Source of the DNA: a virus
IMG/VR virus record: IMGVR_UViG_3300047444_000069
Location: 64,001 to 128,000 of that record
Length of the DNA stretch: 64,000 nt
Strand: one strand, 5' to 3'
Of this stretch, positions 63,917-64,000 are shown piece after piece. Position 1 is the stretch's first letter, and each line of letters begins with the position of its first letter. Under the pieces are notes generated by a model, which had not been told where the DNA came from, did not search any database, and was given only the letters and a program-made list of their open reading frames with translations. The position numbers and the translations under genes are program-made.

Positions 63917-64000
63917 AGACGTTCAGACAATTCCTCGAAGAAGCGAAGATCACAGATAAGAAACACATCGAAAACTACACGGACCTGTCTCGACCTCTAT
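63913..64000 (+). CDS. next array gene, partial (3' end outside window)
   Basis: It begins MKTFRQFLEEAKITDKKHIE, again with the targeting peptide and FLEE as a likely protease site. Only 29 codons are visible. It continues the array of packaged proteins; whether it has a transferase domain cannot be seen. Confidence 0.75.
   Translation, partial: MKTFRQFLEEAKITDKKHIENYTDLSRPL

Noticed and set aside
1-64000. CRISPR arrays, insertion sequences, integrase or attachment sites
   Set aside because: No regularly spaced repeats with unique spacers, no transposase-like protein and no integrase were seen; the only mobile genes are the four GIY-YIG endonucleases.

Overview
The window is part of a large virulent tailed phage of the T4-like (myovirus) type. 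It carries recognisable homologues of T4 gp4, gp53, gp27, gp5, gp25, gp6, gp8, gp13 to gp23 and UvsY. Many gene starts are preceded by CTAAATA or ATAAATA, close to the T4 late promoter TATAAATA. The host is Gram-negative: the tail needle carries peptidoglycan hydrolases and the early promoters are sigma70-like. The host genus cannot be read from the sequence; a Burkholderiales host is only a guess.

Layout. 1-431: a gp4-like head-completion gene on the minus strand, sharing a palindromic divergent late promoter region with a gp48-like baseplate gene. 1683-6774: an unusual block of seven paralogous genes, six built of 24-residue LRV/HEAT-like repeats and one short repeat-less member, with a KWCT-motif protein and a mini-thioredoxin. 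6777-10237: gp53, gp27, a GIY-YIG endonuclease, and a proline-rich gene on the minus strand. 10262-13735: a minus-strand early operon of small genes behind a sigma70 promoter. 13834-17121: a gp5-like needle of 1095 aa with two hydrolase domains. 17122-17669: a gene-poor stretch dense in inverted repeats, probably a structured RNA. 17670-23879: a second minus-strand early region of about two dozen small genes with several sigma70 promoters.

23998-35470: gp25, gp6, a wedge-type protein with C-terminal repeats, gp8 with an inserted jelly-roll-like module, a tail fibre, a fibre-assembly candidate and a membrane protein. 35507-43520: a minus-strand GIY-YIG gene, a 2085-aa DUF4815-like structural protein, a coiled-coil protein and a papain-like amidase. 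43635-57673: the T4-order neck, terminase, tail and head block (gp13, 14, 15, 16, GIY-YIG, 17, 18, 19, 20, 67-like, two unknowns, 21, 22, 23). 57873-60841: an early-promoter GIY-YIG gene, a tail-tube paralogue, UvsY and a coiled-coil protein. 60995-64000: tandem genes for ADP-ribosyltransferase-like proteins, most opening with a T4 Alt/IP-like capsid-targeting peptide, so probably packaged and injected.

How the parts work together. Structural genes are driven by late promoters, mostly on the plus strand. The early islands sit on the minus strand between them and use TTGACA-17-TANNNT promoters. Genes within each block overlap by 1 to 4 bases (ATGA or TAATG), suggesting translational coupling. 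Two GIY-YIG genes have a late promoter inside a hairpin that would cover their start region in read-through RNA, as in T4 I-TevI, soc and e. The most novel elements are the LRV-repeat paralogue array, the packaged ADP-ribosyltransferase array, a short early protein that mimics a segment of the major capsid protein, and the structured intergenic RNA. All functional calls come from recognition of family sequence patterns; no database search was run.
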